A stretch of 64,000 nucleotides of DNA from Spirometra erinaceieuropaei (GCA_902702965.1 CACRXP010000427.1:25553-89552); one strand, 5' to 3'. Shown: positions 13,701 through 25,662, counted from the first letter of the stretch. Made by a program: numbers and translations. Notes: generated by a model from the sequence alone, not told the origin.

Positions 13701-16700
13701 GTTCAGGTCCAGCGAGTGTGAAAATAGAACAAATACTTCCTGGCGATCAAACGCGCATCTTGACTCCAAAAATCGTAGGTGCACGTCAACTGCAACGACC
13801 TGCAGTATTGAAAGAGTGCGCAAGTCAAGACGCAGAAGCAAAGAAACTGTCGATTACGAAGCCACCGAGTTACAGTCTCGGATAACTGAACAGCGGCCTA
13901 GTGAGCAGTTGCAAAGTTTGAATTTCAGAGGGCTTCTGGAACTATTTTACTTAAATACTTGCACACCAAATCAGTACTGTGCTCTGCCCTCGCTCATCTC
14001 TACAATACACCCCCTCTCCTTCAAATGCCAGCGAACAAGTTTTGAACCGGTCATCGTACGCTTCAACCTATTGGCTCAAGACGACTATTTGAACTGGCTG
14101 CAGAACATCACACTTAGGTTGCCTGAACTCTAAACTTATTATATCTGTATTTCGCCTGTCTGCTGCATATTGCGGAAGGTAATGGACTTACATGTTTTAT
14201 TTACTTTTAAGTAACTGGGTCCCAGACTATCGTTTTATTGCCAGCGAGAGACTGTATGGTTAACCCTAGCGTCCAGGCTCTGGCCTGACTACTGGAAAAT
14301 TTGACAGGGTGAGATAGGAGAAGAGCGGTAACCGACCTCTAGCGTGTGTGAACACATATGCTGGTGGGGGCTCAGAGAATAAGGTTTGGGACCGGTAGTA
14401 ATAGGTTGTGGCTACATATGTCGCATCAGAGGGAGTATAGACAGTTACTTGAAGGTCTGCTGCTCAGAAGAGATTGAACCGTCTACCTCGCACGCACTGA
14501 CCGTCAGGATAGGTGCATGCACTAAGAAATGTCGTGGTACTTTGTTGATAGTCAGTCTTTTCATGACCATAGTGCTCACTCATGGCGCGCAACTTCGGTC
14601 GAATACATGACAAGTTGGGCCCGTGTCTGATTTTAAATAATGATCCTCAAATTCCAATTAATGCTGACAGTACCTGGCAACTCGCACGACTAAATGTTTA
14701 TTGGATCCCCCAGGGTCGAATGCAGGCCAAGTCAAAGTCTTGTGTTTTCCTACAGGAACCAGTTAGACTTTACACTTCCAGGTCCATCTATAGCTCATCC
14801 TTTTGAAGATAAGGTAAAGTGGTTTACGGAAAGGTAACAGGCAATTTTTCAAAACATTTTCGCTTAACTTTGGAAAAGGTTGAAGAGAAAAAGCTTACCG
14901 CAGCCGTAAGAGTAAGGGCATTCTGCGCAAAGGTAGATCCAACAGTTTTTAACAACCGCCAGTTTTTGGCCGTTATAATCAAAGCTGGCGTTCCCATATC
15001 AGTGAATGTTTCCACTGAGAACGGTTAAAGGGTCGGTGGACGAAGAACGTTTCTCTCACCAGGAGAAGTGTTTCGGTGTGGACCTCAGAAATGTAGAAAC
15101 TGAACAGTCTGGAAACGGAACAGGAGGTCGCTTTTGACTTAATTTTTGTCTTATTCCAAAGAAGAGTTGTTTTCGGAATAAGCAGAACCTGGGCAAGACT
15201 AGTTTTATTTGTCTGCCTGTCAAAACCTGTCGTTTAGAGAGGTTTAAATTACTACAGACCACACAAAACCTATATTTTAGACAGGAACTAATGATATTTT
15301 GCACCCGTTTGAACAGTAAAACAAAAATTCACTCACACTTATGTATGTATATGGCTAGAAAGCATAATGGCGGGACTTTTGCACAATGATCGGAAATGCA
15401 TTTCGTCGCCACATATATTGACGGAAATTTACACATAGAAAGTAGGTCTTTTACATTATAAAGACAAATCCGTGATGGTTTGTTTTAGCGCCTTTCTAAA
15501 ATGGCTCAAGAATGGGCGGATTACCTTGTGGACGAGATCTGCCTTTCCAACAGCGGATTTACAATAGACGGCGTGCGTCTTGGCGAGAACATAAGCAGTC
15601 GATGGTCAAACGGAACATTCGATGAAAGCGGTAGGCGAAACAACTTTCAAATTAAAATTCAAGTGTTTTTGGGGAAAAGTTAAGTAAAATCTATTGCCCA
15701 CTACAGCAAAATGTGAATTTATGTCGAAGCATATAGCTGAACCGTCATTCCTTAATGGCATAAAAACAACTGGACCTGTACATCTGAGCTTTCTTACACG
15801 GGCATCCATACGAAACTGAAAGAAAGCAACTGCAGCATTCAGGGTAATTTCTTTGTCCTAGGTGATTAAGGGTAATAAACGTTAAAAATGATATAATTTA
15901 AGGTGATGTAGAATTATTTAGTTAATATATTCCGAAGGACAACTTCTTCCTCTTATAGAGCGTCAAAGCAATTTCCAAAATCATAAAATGTAAATATGAA
16001 ACATGCTAGTGTCTCTCCAATCGAAATTCTACACAGTTTATAATTTAATACACACCTTAATTTTTCGGTTAATGTTTCAAAAAGAGTTTGTCGTTTAAAA
16101 GAAACGTAGCGGGGGTAAATGTCCCGGTCACGAAACACTGGCTTATTTTAAAACCGGTGGCTTTTGTTTCAATCGCAAATAAATGCCAGTTTACAAGAGT
16201 AAATGTACTCACCTTAGGAAGCAAAAGGTTAACTGCTGTTTCAGAAAGGCCCTTTTGTTCTGGGGAAAATTTGCGTTCTAAACTACTTTAAAAACCTCTC
16301 CAAGCCTTGGCCGAGGTAACAATTATTTTACACTTGCAAAAGACTTCATGATCTCTTTAAAGCGTTGCATGGGAATTTCAATGATATGCGTTTGAAGCGT
16401 CCCAACGCACTATTCTGCAAATTTGAAGCGGTATCGTGTAGTACGACGTTTCGTGGCAAAACTCTCTAAGATTATGCTAATTTATGAGCATTTTAAAAAT
16501 TGGGCGATGTTATTTAAGGCTACGGAAGAAACTGCTTGGGTAAAGATGGTCGTTTCAAAGAGGAAGACAAAGAAAAAACACGGAGCTGCAGATAATGGGA
16601 AGAATTATTTCACTGGAGCATTCTTTGCCAATGATATGGAAGAATAAATGAAGATGTTTGAAAACACAGGATGAGCTTATTTTAGAAAAAGGCAACAAGA

Positions 16701-19700
16701 AGTGATACCTTATTGCCACTGCGTAAAAAGTAGGAAAACTTGCTTAGCGAGGAGACATGCGACGATATAAACCACCTATTTTGTACGTGCTCAGAGGTTT
16801 TAAGAATGGTTGACCACCTCAATACAAGCAAAACTGCCCTTCCTAGTGTGCGGTTTAGTAAGAGGAGGCGCAATCCCTGGAACAGGGGTTGTTTTCGACC
16901 GGCAGTATTTAGGGCACGTTGGTACTATGGCACTGCATACCATTCGAATTTGGCGGCTCGTATTCTGGAACTTCAAGCGAATGTATATCTTTTTCTAGCG
17001 ATCGCGGTCCTTCCTTGCAGTCCACGTTCTCCCTATGAATCGTTGCAGTCAGCCTTCTTCAGAATAACAATAATTTTGTTAAATTGCGAAGACATTACCA
17101 ACGAAGACAAGGAAGACTGGAATGGACATTTTTGGCTTATTAGTTGCCGTCAGCCGGTCAAACCCAATCCCGAGGTGTGTAACAACTGGAACTCGATTCC
17201 GCGGCCTGGTCGTTAGGAGTCCAAGGCACCTAACCACTGGGACACGAACTCATTGTGTTGTCGGTTGCGATCGGGTATATATAAAATGGTAGAAGGGTGC
17301 TCACAGATCGCGCGACGAAACTCGTCCCGTCATGCTCCCTCTCGAGCCCGCCGGCAGCCGCTAAGCGGGCGTGATATAGGAAAAATAACATTACCGACAA
17401 AGACAAAAGGCCGCTGGCGGGGATCGAGAGGTGACCTCAAGGCGTAACGGGACGCCTGAATTCTGTAGCGTGATCGGTGAGTGCTCTTCTACCATGATCC
17501 TAGTAAGCGCATACGATCACCAGCCGTGTTCGATAACCTGTTTGAAGACCTCCCAAAATTTCCAATACTATTTAAACGTTTGCTCGTATTCAGTTTATCT
17601 GCAAACTATAGATTATACCGTGTTCGTAGTGACCCCTTAAATTGCTTACATAATTTATTCAAATACAAAGCCATATTCTCTTTACTTTGTTTATCGCGTC
17701 TAAAGCCAGCAAAGATACTCATTGTGGGACTTCTGAGGGACTTGTTAAGGCTTTAACCTGCTCTAGACAGTTTGCAGAGGGTCATGTAGTGTGTATTCAG
17801 TATAGATACATTTTAACGTGCACGAACGTGTTGCTAGCGTTTTACGATGACAGAGTGTAAAAGCATGGCATTGTATTGTGTTACGCGGGTTATAGTTTTG
17901 GGGCGTAAGCTAAAGGATGAATATGCTTTTGGAAAGATATATAGCCGAAAATCTAGTTTCTTTTGATTAATTTAAGTTTTCGTTCGTGATATTTTCTGCG
18001 ATTTCAAGGTACTTTATATTGGTTTTAGCAAATATAATCATAAACATTAGTCGGCATCAAGAATAAACTGCTAAGTGAGATATTGCGCAAAAGAGACGGC
18101 ATCGCTTTTTCCTTGACAGATATATGTTTAGCTTCACAGACTATGGGCAAAGACTGTTTTTTTCCTTTAATGTAAGGCGATAATTTGTAATCGATGGTTT
18201 TGGGTCTTGTAAGATAGCTGAAGGCGCATTGTGATAATCACTACCTATCTTTTTCTATGAAATGCTACTTCATTTTGAAAATTCGGGAAAGCGATTTTGT
18301 TCGCCTTGATTATTGATACTAAATACTAAGTAGCACCTTTATTCGATTTCGCTTCTTAACCGTTTTTATCTTTCGTTGACAACTACGATCGTTTTTTTTG
18401 CATGAGTGATGCCAAATAGAGCTAATTTCAGAGTATTTAATGGACCACAATTTCACTGGCCAATCTTTTTACTGGTAGTTAATATGGTATCGGCGAGAAC
18501 GATTACACCTGAGATGTAGCTGATCTGTTTTAAATAATGAACAAAGCAGACCAATAAGGCATGCGAGTGACACTCAAATTCTGCAGATTGTTCTCCGAAA
18601 AGGCCCATATATGGCAAATGGACGCAAATATTCAGAAAAACTACCTATGGACTTTTAGTTTGCCTCAAAAGAAGACAGAAACTTCAAATTTGTGAGAATA
18701 TCGCAGAAACAGACTATTTTTATTTCCAAACTACGGATAAAATAACCACTCTGGTCGAATACGAAAGGGGAACGTTGAGTGTAAGAGAGCTGTCAATAGA
18801 TGTACAGGTTTTGGAGACAATTTAGTATGCGAGACCCATAAATCTCGTTCGGATAGAGAAGCATATGCGGGCTTGTTAAGATACATGATCATCTTTTATA
18901 ACTCCAGTACAAGAATTCTGCTATTGCTGTTTGCGTGATTTCCTGACGAATGTGGGTTTAAAACATCTTTTTACAGCAAAGGACGTCGTAGACAACTGGT
19001 ATCAGGAAGCAACTCGTTTCAAATACGGAACAGAACCAACAAGCATTCAGGGAATCGGTAAGTCGACTGAGTGAATGTTGCAGTTTTTCACTAGCATGGA
19101 CTACGCTTTTTGCTTTGGCTTTGTTGTAGAAAGGTGTACTTTGAAGGTGAAGTAGTTTTAAGAGCTGCAAAAATTTCCATGGAAGGTTCCAGTTGGCGAG
19201 AATACACATGCTTTCGGCAAATTGTCGTCGGGCTAGTGCATTTATATGGAATGAAATAAAAACAAAACATGCGAGATAAAAGAAGTCAATTACAGTCCGT
19301 CTTGCCATATGCTTGTGTTGTAGGAACATGGGGAGGAAGAAAAAAGAGACGATGAGTTAGAGAGCAGCGAAAGTTAGAGTGACGAGGGAGAGGACGCGAG
19401 GGGCACATGCAGTTAACCGCCCTTTGGTTACGGTAGGCGTAAAATTTGTGCGTTTTAAAACGTAGTAGAAACAATTCGCAAAGTTGGCTAATTGCACTTA
19501 GTCTTCGCGGCTTTTAACTTTGTAAGGACTGATTTGAAAATGCAGTCGCATTTCGAAATTATTTTTGGCCTAATCGAATCAGTAATGGCGAGAGGTCATA
19601 GAGATATTGTAAATAATATGACAAGGAGCAGGAAATTAAGCATCAAACTAAACGAAAGTGCATTATAGCAGTGCATAGCTGAGTTTGACAGGAAACCATA

Positions 19701-20671
19701 TAACCACACATTTCCGCTGAAAACTTTGTCTACTGTTTTGCACAGCTGGCATGCGTTGCTTCGTTAAATAGGGGAATGAGCACCCAGTGAGAGAACAGAA
19801 GTCGAAAATTCGATCCAACTAGGATCATATGATTTTGAGCCGAGTTACACCTCTCCTACCCACTGTCTGATACAACAAGGGTATTGATCGCTACCAACAT
19901 AATGTCTCAAAACGTTAATTGGCAGTGCCAGTTTTGCAAAATGCGTCCAGTTAGGGGACAGCTAAACACCTGCTTTTAAAATTTTCCTTTGAGAAGTCGC
20001 TGTCTCACTTTAACTGCGTGGCGAAATTAGAATATACTCTTTGTATCTACTGGGAGAATGAGCTACACATTTAAATTTTAATGCAAGTTGCTGAGAGCCA
20101 ACATTCAGCACTTCACTGATCGTATACTTTGCACGGTAACCAAAATACTGTTAAGGGGTTAAATGTGTTTAAATATACAACGAACCTAAACAAGGTGTTT
20201 TTTTATCAGTGTATGTTTAAGCTAACTGCTTAAACAGATGCCTTTTTAGAAAGGATTTCTGCTGTGTATTGAATATATTAAAACATTGGGCAATCCCTTA
20301 GTAAATGTGAGCAGTGGGTTTCAAACGAAGTAGAACAGAGTCAGCTCTTCTGATAATCTGGTCAGAATAAACCAGACAATCTTAAAATAACCACATTAAC
20401 CACGATTTCTGCAGGCAACTTTACTCAGTTGATCTGGGCCTCTTCGAGAGAGATCGGTGTGGGACGGACTATTCGTGTCTCCGGTCCGGATATTGCCGTG
20501 GGCGGTGTGTCTGTCGAAGGCTCTGAGAACGCTGCCTTCTCGGCCAAAACGGTCGTTGTCTGTTTTTATTTCCCACCAGGCAATATAACAACAAAGTTCT
20601 GCGAGAATGTTCAATCCCCGATGCATGAATCGACTAACTGTGGATCGGTTTCGGAAACAGAAAGAATCTAA
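10560..20671 (+). CDS. Double-CAP-domain protein, GAPR-1/VAL-like, nine exons
   Basis: Nine exons (10560-10794, 10834-10905, 11768-11959, 12494-12603, 12913-13008, 13270-13401, 15489-15630, 18977-19057, 20415-20671) join with GT-AG borders and consistent phases. They give an uninterrupted frame of 438 codons. Residues ~6-165 form a first CAP domain (ECLREHNRVR, TAQEWADNL, SSRGELGES, VVAQWYNDI, GNFTQMVWARTREVGFGKAS, VVVAHYRPPGN). Residues ~167-247 form a Lys/Glu- then Ser/Thr-rich linker. Residues ~248-410 form a second CAP domain (EEFVQEIVATHNWYREKHG, MAQEWADYL, VRLGENIS, VVDNWYQE, GNFTQLIWASSREIGVG, VVVCFYFPPGN). There is no signal peptide, and the GKAS...Y.P.GN pattern is that of the Golgi-associated GAPR-1/GLIPR2 branch, corresponding to the non-secreted group 2 VALs of flatworms. 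The cavity tetrad reads N52/E63/D89/N104 and N300/E312/E337/N355, so both histidines are lost in both domains. The start is the first ATG ahead of the domain; a 5' non-coding exon is possible because a TAG directly precedes it. Biochemical function is unknown. Confidence 0.88.
10834..10905 (+). CDS. Double-CAP gene, exon 2
   Basis: Follows a 39-bp intron ending CTTTGCAG; so small an intron is common in flatworms. Encodes the EVVAQWYNDIQSYNF helix. The cavity Glu is conservatively Asp89. Phase 1 at both ends. Confidence 0.88.
11768..11959 (+). CDS. Double-CAP gene, exon 3
   Basis: Acceptor TTTTCTTTAG, donor GGTACGT. Carries the CAP signature GNFTQMVW, the VGFGKAS loop and AHYRPPGN, which closely follows GAPR-1. 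The His of the usual G-H-F-T-Q motif is Asn104. Confidence 0.9.
12494..12603 (+). CDS. Double-CAP gene, exon 4 (linker)
   Basis: Acceptor TTTTTTGTTTAG, donor GTAAGTG. Encodes a highly charged Lys/Glu/Asp segment (KEVWKKTFTEREVDAKG, then KKEVVETKDKEGN) probably forming an extended or helical linker after CAP domain 1. It enters in phase 1 and leaves in phase 0. Confidence 0.75.
12913..13008 (+). CDS. Double-CAP gene, exon 5 (linker)
   Basis: Phase 0 exon with acceptor TTTACAG and consensus donor GTAAGT. Encodes a Ser/Thr-rich stretch (VVSSYTNCDPFSM, then PETTKSTTPSERI). No domain is recognised. It is supported by splice signals, phase and its place between two CAP halves. Confidence 0.65.
13270..13401 (+). 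CDS. Double-CAP gene, exon 6
   Basis: Starts after a TTTTAG acceptor in phase 0 and ends at GTAGGT. It opens CAP domain 2 with KHEEFVQEIVATHNWYREKH, equivalent to the first helix of domain 1. A second possible acceptor a few bases downstream would not keep the frame. Confidence 0.82.
13402..15488. other. Intron 6 of the double-CAP gene
   Basis: About 2.1 kb without CAP coding sequence. It includes a 150-codon open frame at 13681-14133 (+) rich in Ser/Arg that matches nothing I know and lacks splice context; I treat it as chance or an old repeat. Confidence 0.6.
15489..15630 (+). CDS. Double-CAP gene, exon 7
   Basis: Acceptor TTGTTTTAG, donor GGTAGGC. Encodes SKMAQEWADYLVDEI and GVRLGENISSRW of CAP domain 2. 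Glu312 of the cavity is kept; the position equivalent to the first cavity His is Asn300. Leaves in phase 1, like exon 1 at the same place in the fold. Confidence 0.88.
17085..17281 (-). mobile_element. tRNA-derived short element, diverged copy (first of a tandem pair)
   Basis: Minus-strand copy of the family best seen at 37790-38430. It keeps the AAGACTGGAATGG and GGCTTATTAG block, the remnant of the B-box region and the leader complement (GTCGGTTGCGATCGGG). The ribozyme-like core is degraded here: CTGACG is followed by extra bases and the GAAA is AAAA. It lies in intron 7. Confidence 0.7.
17282..17412 (-). mobile_element. tRNA-derived short element, tail part (second of a tandem pair)
   Basis: Starts directly after the leader end of the preceding copy. 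It reproduces the tail region (GGGTGCTCAC.GATCG, CTCTCGAGCCC, GCAGCCGC, then ATTACCGACAAAGACAA) seen at 37790-37925 and 63178-63315. The leader-to-tail junction shows that two monomers lie head to tail. Confidence 0.65.
18977..19057 (+). CDS. Double-CAP gene, exon 8
   Basis: Acceptor TTTTTACAG, donor GGTAAGT, phase 1 at both ends. Encodes KDVVDNWYQEATRFKYG, the counterpart of exon 2; the second cavity Glu (Glu337) is retained. Confidence 0.87.
19058..20414. other. Intron 8 of the double-CAP gene
   Basis: About 1.36 kb, AT-rich, short frames only. I see nothing in it. Confidence 0.6.
20415..20671 (+). CDS. Double-CAP gene, exon 9 (terminal in this model)
   Basis: Acceptor TTTCTGCAG. Encodes GNFTQLIWASSREIGVG, an insertion of about 25 residues compared with domain 1, then VVVCFYFPPGN, and ends at TAA 20669-20671. 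The last cavity His is again Asn (Asn355). An alternative ending is possible: a phase-0 donor near the Ser codon before GTTTCG could splice to a downstream open exon at about 20905-21018. Confidence 0.85.
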
Positions 20672-22387
20672 ATACGTCGCCTTTGCCATTTCGAAGGGGT
20701 AGAACAGGTCTGGCATTTCAAGTTTATGATCAGTCTTCGGTGGCAGCAGCGAAAAGAACATGGCGGAGTCGGCTGTCCGCATGTCCATTTGCTGCCTCAG
20801 CAGACATTTTCGAGCTTCCTACTTACAATACTTACTTTTTCAATTATTTGTACTGCCTTCTGTATTTCCTTGAAAAGTATTTTATATTAATCTTTTATCT
20901 CCAGCAAACGATTATCGTGAATGAAGTCTTGACAGAAAGTTGTAAGTATGTTGCTGAGGACGGACCTCTATCCAAGAGATACTATGTTCAGCCCGAATCC
21001 AGCAGCTGGAATCGTTAGATATCATCGCCAACTTTTCATTTCGTCCTAAAACCTCAAATGGAGTTGCACTCAGAATGCAAGAGATGAATTAAGGTTTTAA
21101 ATTTCAACACACGCACTCCGGTTCGTTGCGTCTAAAATTTTGCGAAATTACATTGCTGAGTGGTAGTACATGCTGGTGATACTGCACAGCACAACATTTC
21201 ACATAATTTAATGAGGTCGATCGATTTTCAGTTGAAGCAACTGTAAACCTCACTAGTGAGTGAAAATAATTTATTCCAGGAGGAGAAGAGGGAGGTTTGC
21301 GTTAAGAGCAAAGGTGACGAAACCGGTGGGTAAACCCCCCTGCCATATATGCTTTAAAAACCTCGAGGTTGTATTGGCTGTGAAGCATTCGAGAGTACGA
21401 CGCGAAAACTTCAAATATCACGTTGCAATGCACAATTCTGACTTAGGGAAATTGTCTTCCTTTTAAAGGAGACTAGCAGAAAGTGTTTGGGAAAAAAGAT
21501 CAAGGAATAATTTCTCGTAATTAGCGCATTACGAAACCTAGAATTGACGTCGGCAATTTATTTTAATTGAAGTAATACACTAAGGATGACTACGGGAATC
21601 ACGGAATCTGGGTGATGATGACCAATATCGGCTGACAAATAATGCGACGATCCGGCGAACAACTCAGCTAAAAACTTAACGGGCGATAATCTAGCATATT
21701 ATTTCCACTAGACTAGCCTGAAATATCTTTCAGTTATACGGGCCACTAAAGTGTGGGGTGCCTTAGGCCAGGGCTATAGTCCCTGCCAACGACGGTTGCT
21801 AAGTCACTTTGCGACTCTCTCAATGCTAACTATTGGAGCAGATTTTAGCTACCCGTCCTTGATCGACCGAAATACGCTTCGATTAGCTGGTTTCACCTTT
21901 GCGCACTTACGAGTTAATTTACAATTTAAATCAGGTTAACCGAGAATACTGGCTTTCTGAGTTTACGTGAGCTTGTGGACTAAGGAGATGCTGCAGCGCT
22001 AAGGGCGAGAAATTTCATTGAGCAATTTCCATAACAGAAAGCGATAACAATAGTTCAGAATTGATAATGACAGTACTTATGTTTTACGACCCATCAAAAT
22101 ATATCCGAGAACATAAGAAACTCATTTGAATTGATAACAAAGTAATTATCACAAATTGCAATATATAAGCCGATCACTAGCGGGAAAAATCAGCGAATAC
22201 TTGTAAAATAAGGCGGGGATTTTCTAGCATAGATGTGCCGCTTATGTCTGAAATCTGTGGACCGTAATTGCTGAGTAATATTTAAAGTTTGAAGAATTGC
22301 TGAGACACCGTTCGCTGTATAAATTTTTCATGCCGTAATGCTGGTTCTCGATGGCCTGGGTTTAGCAGTGCAATGGTTTATTCGATA
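20672..22387. other. Intergenic DNA downstream of the double-CAP gene
   Basis: Apart from a possible alternative exon at 20905-21018 only short frames are present. No recognisable repeat or RNA gene. Confidence 0.5.
20905..21018 (+). CDS. Possible alternative terminal exon of the double-CAP gene
   Basis: A good pyrimidine tract and acceptor (TTTTATCTCCAG) precede a 37-codon phase-0 frame. It begins QTIIVNEVLTESCKYVAEDG, continues SKRYYVQPESS and ends in TAG. It would replace the last residues of exon 9 if a weak GTTTCG donor is used. Supported only by splice signals and protein-like composition. Confidence 0.3.
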   Translation, partial: QTIIVNEVLTESCKYVAEDGPLSKRYYVQPESSSWNR

Positions 22388-23162
22388 TGTATGAGAAGCC
22401 GATCTCATAAAATGTTGGCCGAAATTCTGAAATGCGTTTTCAATTAAGAAAAATCACTTAGGTGGGCTACTAACATTGCTTATTATGCGGCAAAATGTTG
22501 TAATATTCCGGACTTGGCAAGATGTTGGCTTTTGAATGAACTTCTTTTCGACCTCCTGTAGAAAATGCAAAAGACGGCTACTTAAGTAGCATGTATTTTC
22601 CACATTGATTTTCGATGGTCTTATAAATTCGAATATATTTTATAAAAAAAAACAGATTAAAATATGCTTTCTTTGACTCGTTCGATAAAGAAACACGCCA
22701 ACTTAACATTTTATACTCGAAGAAGGAGCATGGTTAGGTTTTTAAAAAAGTTTCTAATCATGAAATTTTTTAAGGCCGCGCAATGTTTATTCATACAGCA
22801 TCGTACCTGTCCGTTTACCATTGCTCATGAAATGTACAAGAGAGTCCGCATACATTGCAAAAGTTTGTGAAACCTATATGGCCTCGTTTTAAAGGCGCAA
22901 GGAAATGTATGATTTACCTTACTCGAAAAGCATGCACCTCGTAGGCTAAAATCCCTAAACGCTAATGCAATGGCTCACCAGGCTTAAAATTACCCGGGAG
23001 TTGGAAAACCTTTTAAAAACCTAACCATGTCCCTTCTTTGAGTATAAAATGTGAAGATGACGTCTTTCTTTATCGAACGAGTCAAAGAAAGCATATTTTA
23101 ATCTGTATTTTTTATAAAATATATTTTAATTTATAAGACTATCGAAATGCATGCTACTTACA
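22388..23162. mobile_element. Foldback (long inverted repeat) element, copy 1, right end truncated
   Basis: The left arm from about 22388 to 22750 folds onto 23000-23160. For example AAAATATGCTTTCTTTGACT near 22660 is answered by AGTCAAAGAAAGCATATTTT near 23085, and GGTTAGGTTTTT by AAAAACCTAACC. The outermost part of the right arm is missing, where copy 2 begins. There is no coding capacity for a transposase, so the copy is non-autonomous. Confidence 0.8.
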
Positions 23163-24170
23163 GAAGATATGCTAACTCATGAAATGCCAACCAAAATTTC
23201 GAACTGCGTTCCCGTTTCAAAAAGATAAATTAAGTAATGCTGTAAAACTAACAATGATGCAGCACAAATCTATAATGATCCAATTACCTCAGGGTGTCGG
23301 CTTTCGAAAGAACTTATTTTCGGCTGCATGCAAGATCTATACTCTGCAAAAAATGACTACTTAGTTGGCATGCAATTTTCTCATTGATTTACGATGCCCT
23401 TGAAAATTCAATTATGTTTCATGGAAAACATGCATAAAAGTATTCATTCTTTTACTTTTTCGGTAGAAAATCACGTTTTCTTCCAATTTCATACTTAAAA
23501 GAAGAGTATAATTTGGTTTTAAAAAGTTTCTTATTGTGAGATTTTTTAATACCATTAAATGGCCGTTCATGAAACGTCATGTATCTGCTTTTACAAGTGT
23601 GGCTTGTACAGTTAACAATATTTCTCAAATCCACTGCTTAATTTTATGAACCTCATATGGTCTCCTCTTAACACCGTAGAGAAATGCATAGTTTTCCGTG
23701 CACGGAAAATATACAGCTTGTAGTTTTGAAACCCTGAATGCAATTGTTACAGCAGGTCGGGTTCAAAATTATTCGGGAATAAGAAAAGTGTTTTAAAACC
23801 GAATTCTTCTCCTCTTTTGATTATGAAATTGGAAAAAGACGTGATTTTCTACCGAATTAGTAAAAGGATGAATATTTTTATGCATGTTTTCCATGAAATA
23901 TAATTGAATTTTCAAGGGCATCGAAAATCAATGAGAAAATTGCATGCCAAATAAGAAGTCATTTTTTGCAGAGTATAGATCTTGCATGCAGCCGAAAATA
24001 AGTTCTTTCGAAAGCCGACACCCCTGAGGTAACTGGATTATTATAGTTTGGAATATTACAACATTTTGCCGCATGATAATCAGTCTTTGAAGCCCATCTG
24101 GGTAAATTTTCTGTATTGAAAACGCATTTCAGAATTTTGGCAAACATTTCATGACATCGGACACTCACTA
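23163..24170. mobile_element. Foldback element, copy 2
   Basis: Arms at about 23170-23560 and 23790-24170 are inverted repeats: for example GGTGTCGGCTTTCGAAAGAA near 23293 and TTCTTTCGAAAGCCGACACC near 24002. The sequence follows the order of copy 1 and copy 3, so this is a second, diverged family member inserted at or abutting copy 1. Its right terminus ends ACTCACTA. Confidence 0.8.
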
Positions 24171-25662
24171 TCTAGCCTCATCTATAAATATTTTGCAACG
24201 ATCGTTTACTAAATTCGATACAATGTATTTTGTTTATAAAAGAAAAGCCTGACTCATCGTCATTTATTTTACCAGAACGATCTGTGCAGACTAATCTCGT
24301 CAAACGAGTTTCAGACGTAACTATGTACACAATCAAATGTTCGCAAGTATTCGGAGGCGGCTCCTAAGGCATCCTACCTAATAAAGGTGTGCCGAGAGTT
24401 TCCTATGCATTAAACATCATTTCGACAACGTTGCAAACAAATTATGAACCCTTAAAAGGACAAATCAACAAGTCGGTCTGCAAAACGCATAAATTATTAC
24501 CCTTTTTAGGAAGCAAAGTTGTCAAACCCTTCAAAGACAAGTTTACGCAGAGCGCAAGGTCCTTTAGGATACATAGCAGTAGCGTATTCGCGTCACCCAT
24601 TCCGAAAAGAAAAGTCTTGTTTCGTCCAAAGTGTAAACCATAAATTATCACACTAGTTGAGTAGGTTATTTATAGCAAAAACAGTGCAAGTTGCTCGAGA
24701 AGGTTTAGGGGAAAACCAGAGCACCATGTGGTAGTAATTAACTCGCGACAGTNNNNNNNNNNNNNNNNNNNNNNNNNNNNNNNNNNNNNNNNNNNNNNNN
24801 NNNNNNNNNNNNNNNNNNNNNNNNNNNNNNNNNATTTTTTGAAAATGCATGATTAAGTATCAATGTCGCAATTATGTACAAACCGATCTTTAAACAGTGT
24901 ATAACTTTTTCCGAAATGGATAAAGCTCACAGGGACGCGTTGAGTAAGATGCTTTTGTTAGAATCCCGCATGATATTGAACACTATCTTAGCACCGAACC
25001 AAAAGCGGGGTAATCAGTCGAAATTTTAAAATCTGAATAGATCTAAGACTACTTGTTGGTAATAGGCTCTAGTAATTTATTACGTCTGTCCTGGAATTCA
25101 GATGGATGTGAAATCCAAGCTAGGCATCGATGAGTTTGGCGATAGTCTAAGAAGAAATAAGCGAAATGACGGTCAAAACCACTCAAAACGGCCGAAAAAC
25201 CCGCACATTCTTGATTCCCACGTGATCTGTCAGTTGTGATATGGTTCTTTCTCCCCATACCCTCATTCTTCCTGCTGACACTATCCGAGATCCTATAGCA
25301 ACCGTAGTCCTCCTTCTTCCAAATCATTGCCAATCATTAGAATCGAATGATAGCCTGTACTTGGAAAAATGAAAGGCTTGTACAACCATTATGAACGTTG
25401 TCCCACATACAACAGCTGAAGCTGCAGCAAAAGATTCAGAAATTTGCTTTCCTATTGATAATAAATGCATGATGGTAATATAAACAGCGGGAAATTGACA
25501 AATTGCGTGTCGCGCTATTTGACAGACGGCCAGAAACTGCTGCATTAAAAAGGTCTACATCATCGATTGTCAGGAAGAGGAGGCAGCAGTTTTAGGAGCG
25601 TAAAATACGCTAGGACAGAGCGGAGATTAGATAGCAGTGATAGTTCGTCTGAATAGTAGCTA
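24171..25662. other. Intergenic DNA between foldback copies, with assembly gap
   Basis: Contains 81 Ns at 24753-24833. Short frames only (for example 84 codons at 24389-24643, +), none recognised. Confidence 0.5.
24753..24833. other. Assembly gap, 81 N
   Basis: Run of 81 N characters; no inverted or direct repeats are evident at the edges. Confidence 1.

Larger units (their letters stand above)
15631..18976. other. Intron 7 of the double-CAP gene
   Basis: About 3.3 kb intron. It contains a minus-strand head-to-tail pair of tRNA-derived short elements at about 17085-17412. The remainder shows no recognisable gene or repeat. Confidence 0.6.

Noticed and set aside
13681..14133. 150-codon plus-strand frame within the double-CAP gene
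   Set aside because: Lies in intron 6, overlaps other frames, has no domain and would break the otherwise consistent CAP exon phases.
22664..22870. Short frames within the foldback copies
   Set aside because: They fall in the hairpin arms, are not shared between copies and encode nothing recognisable.
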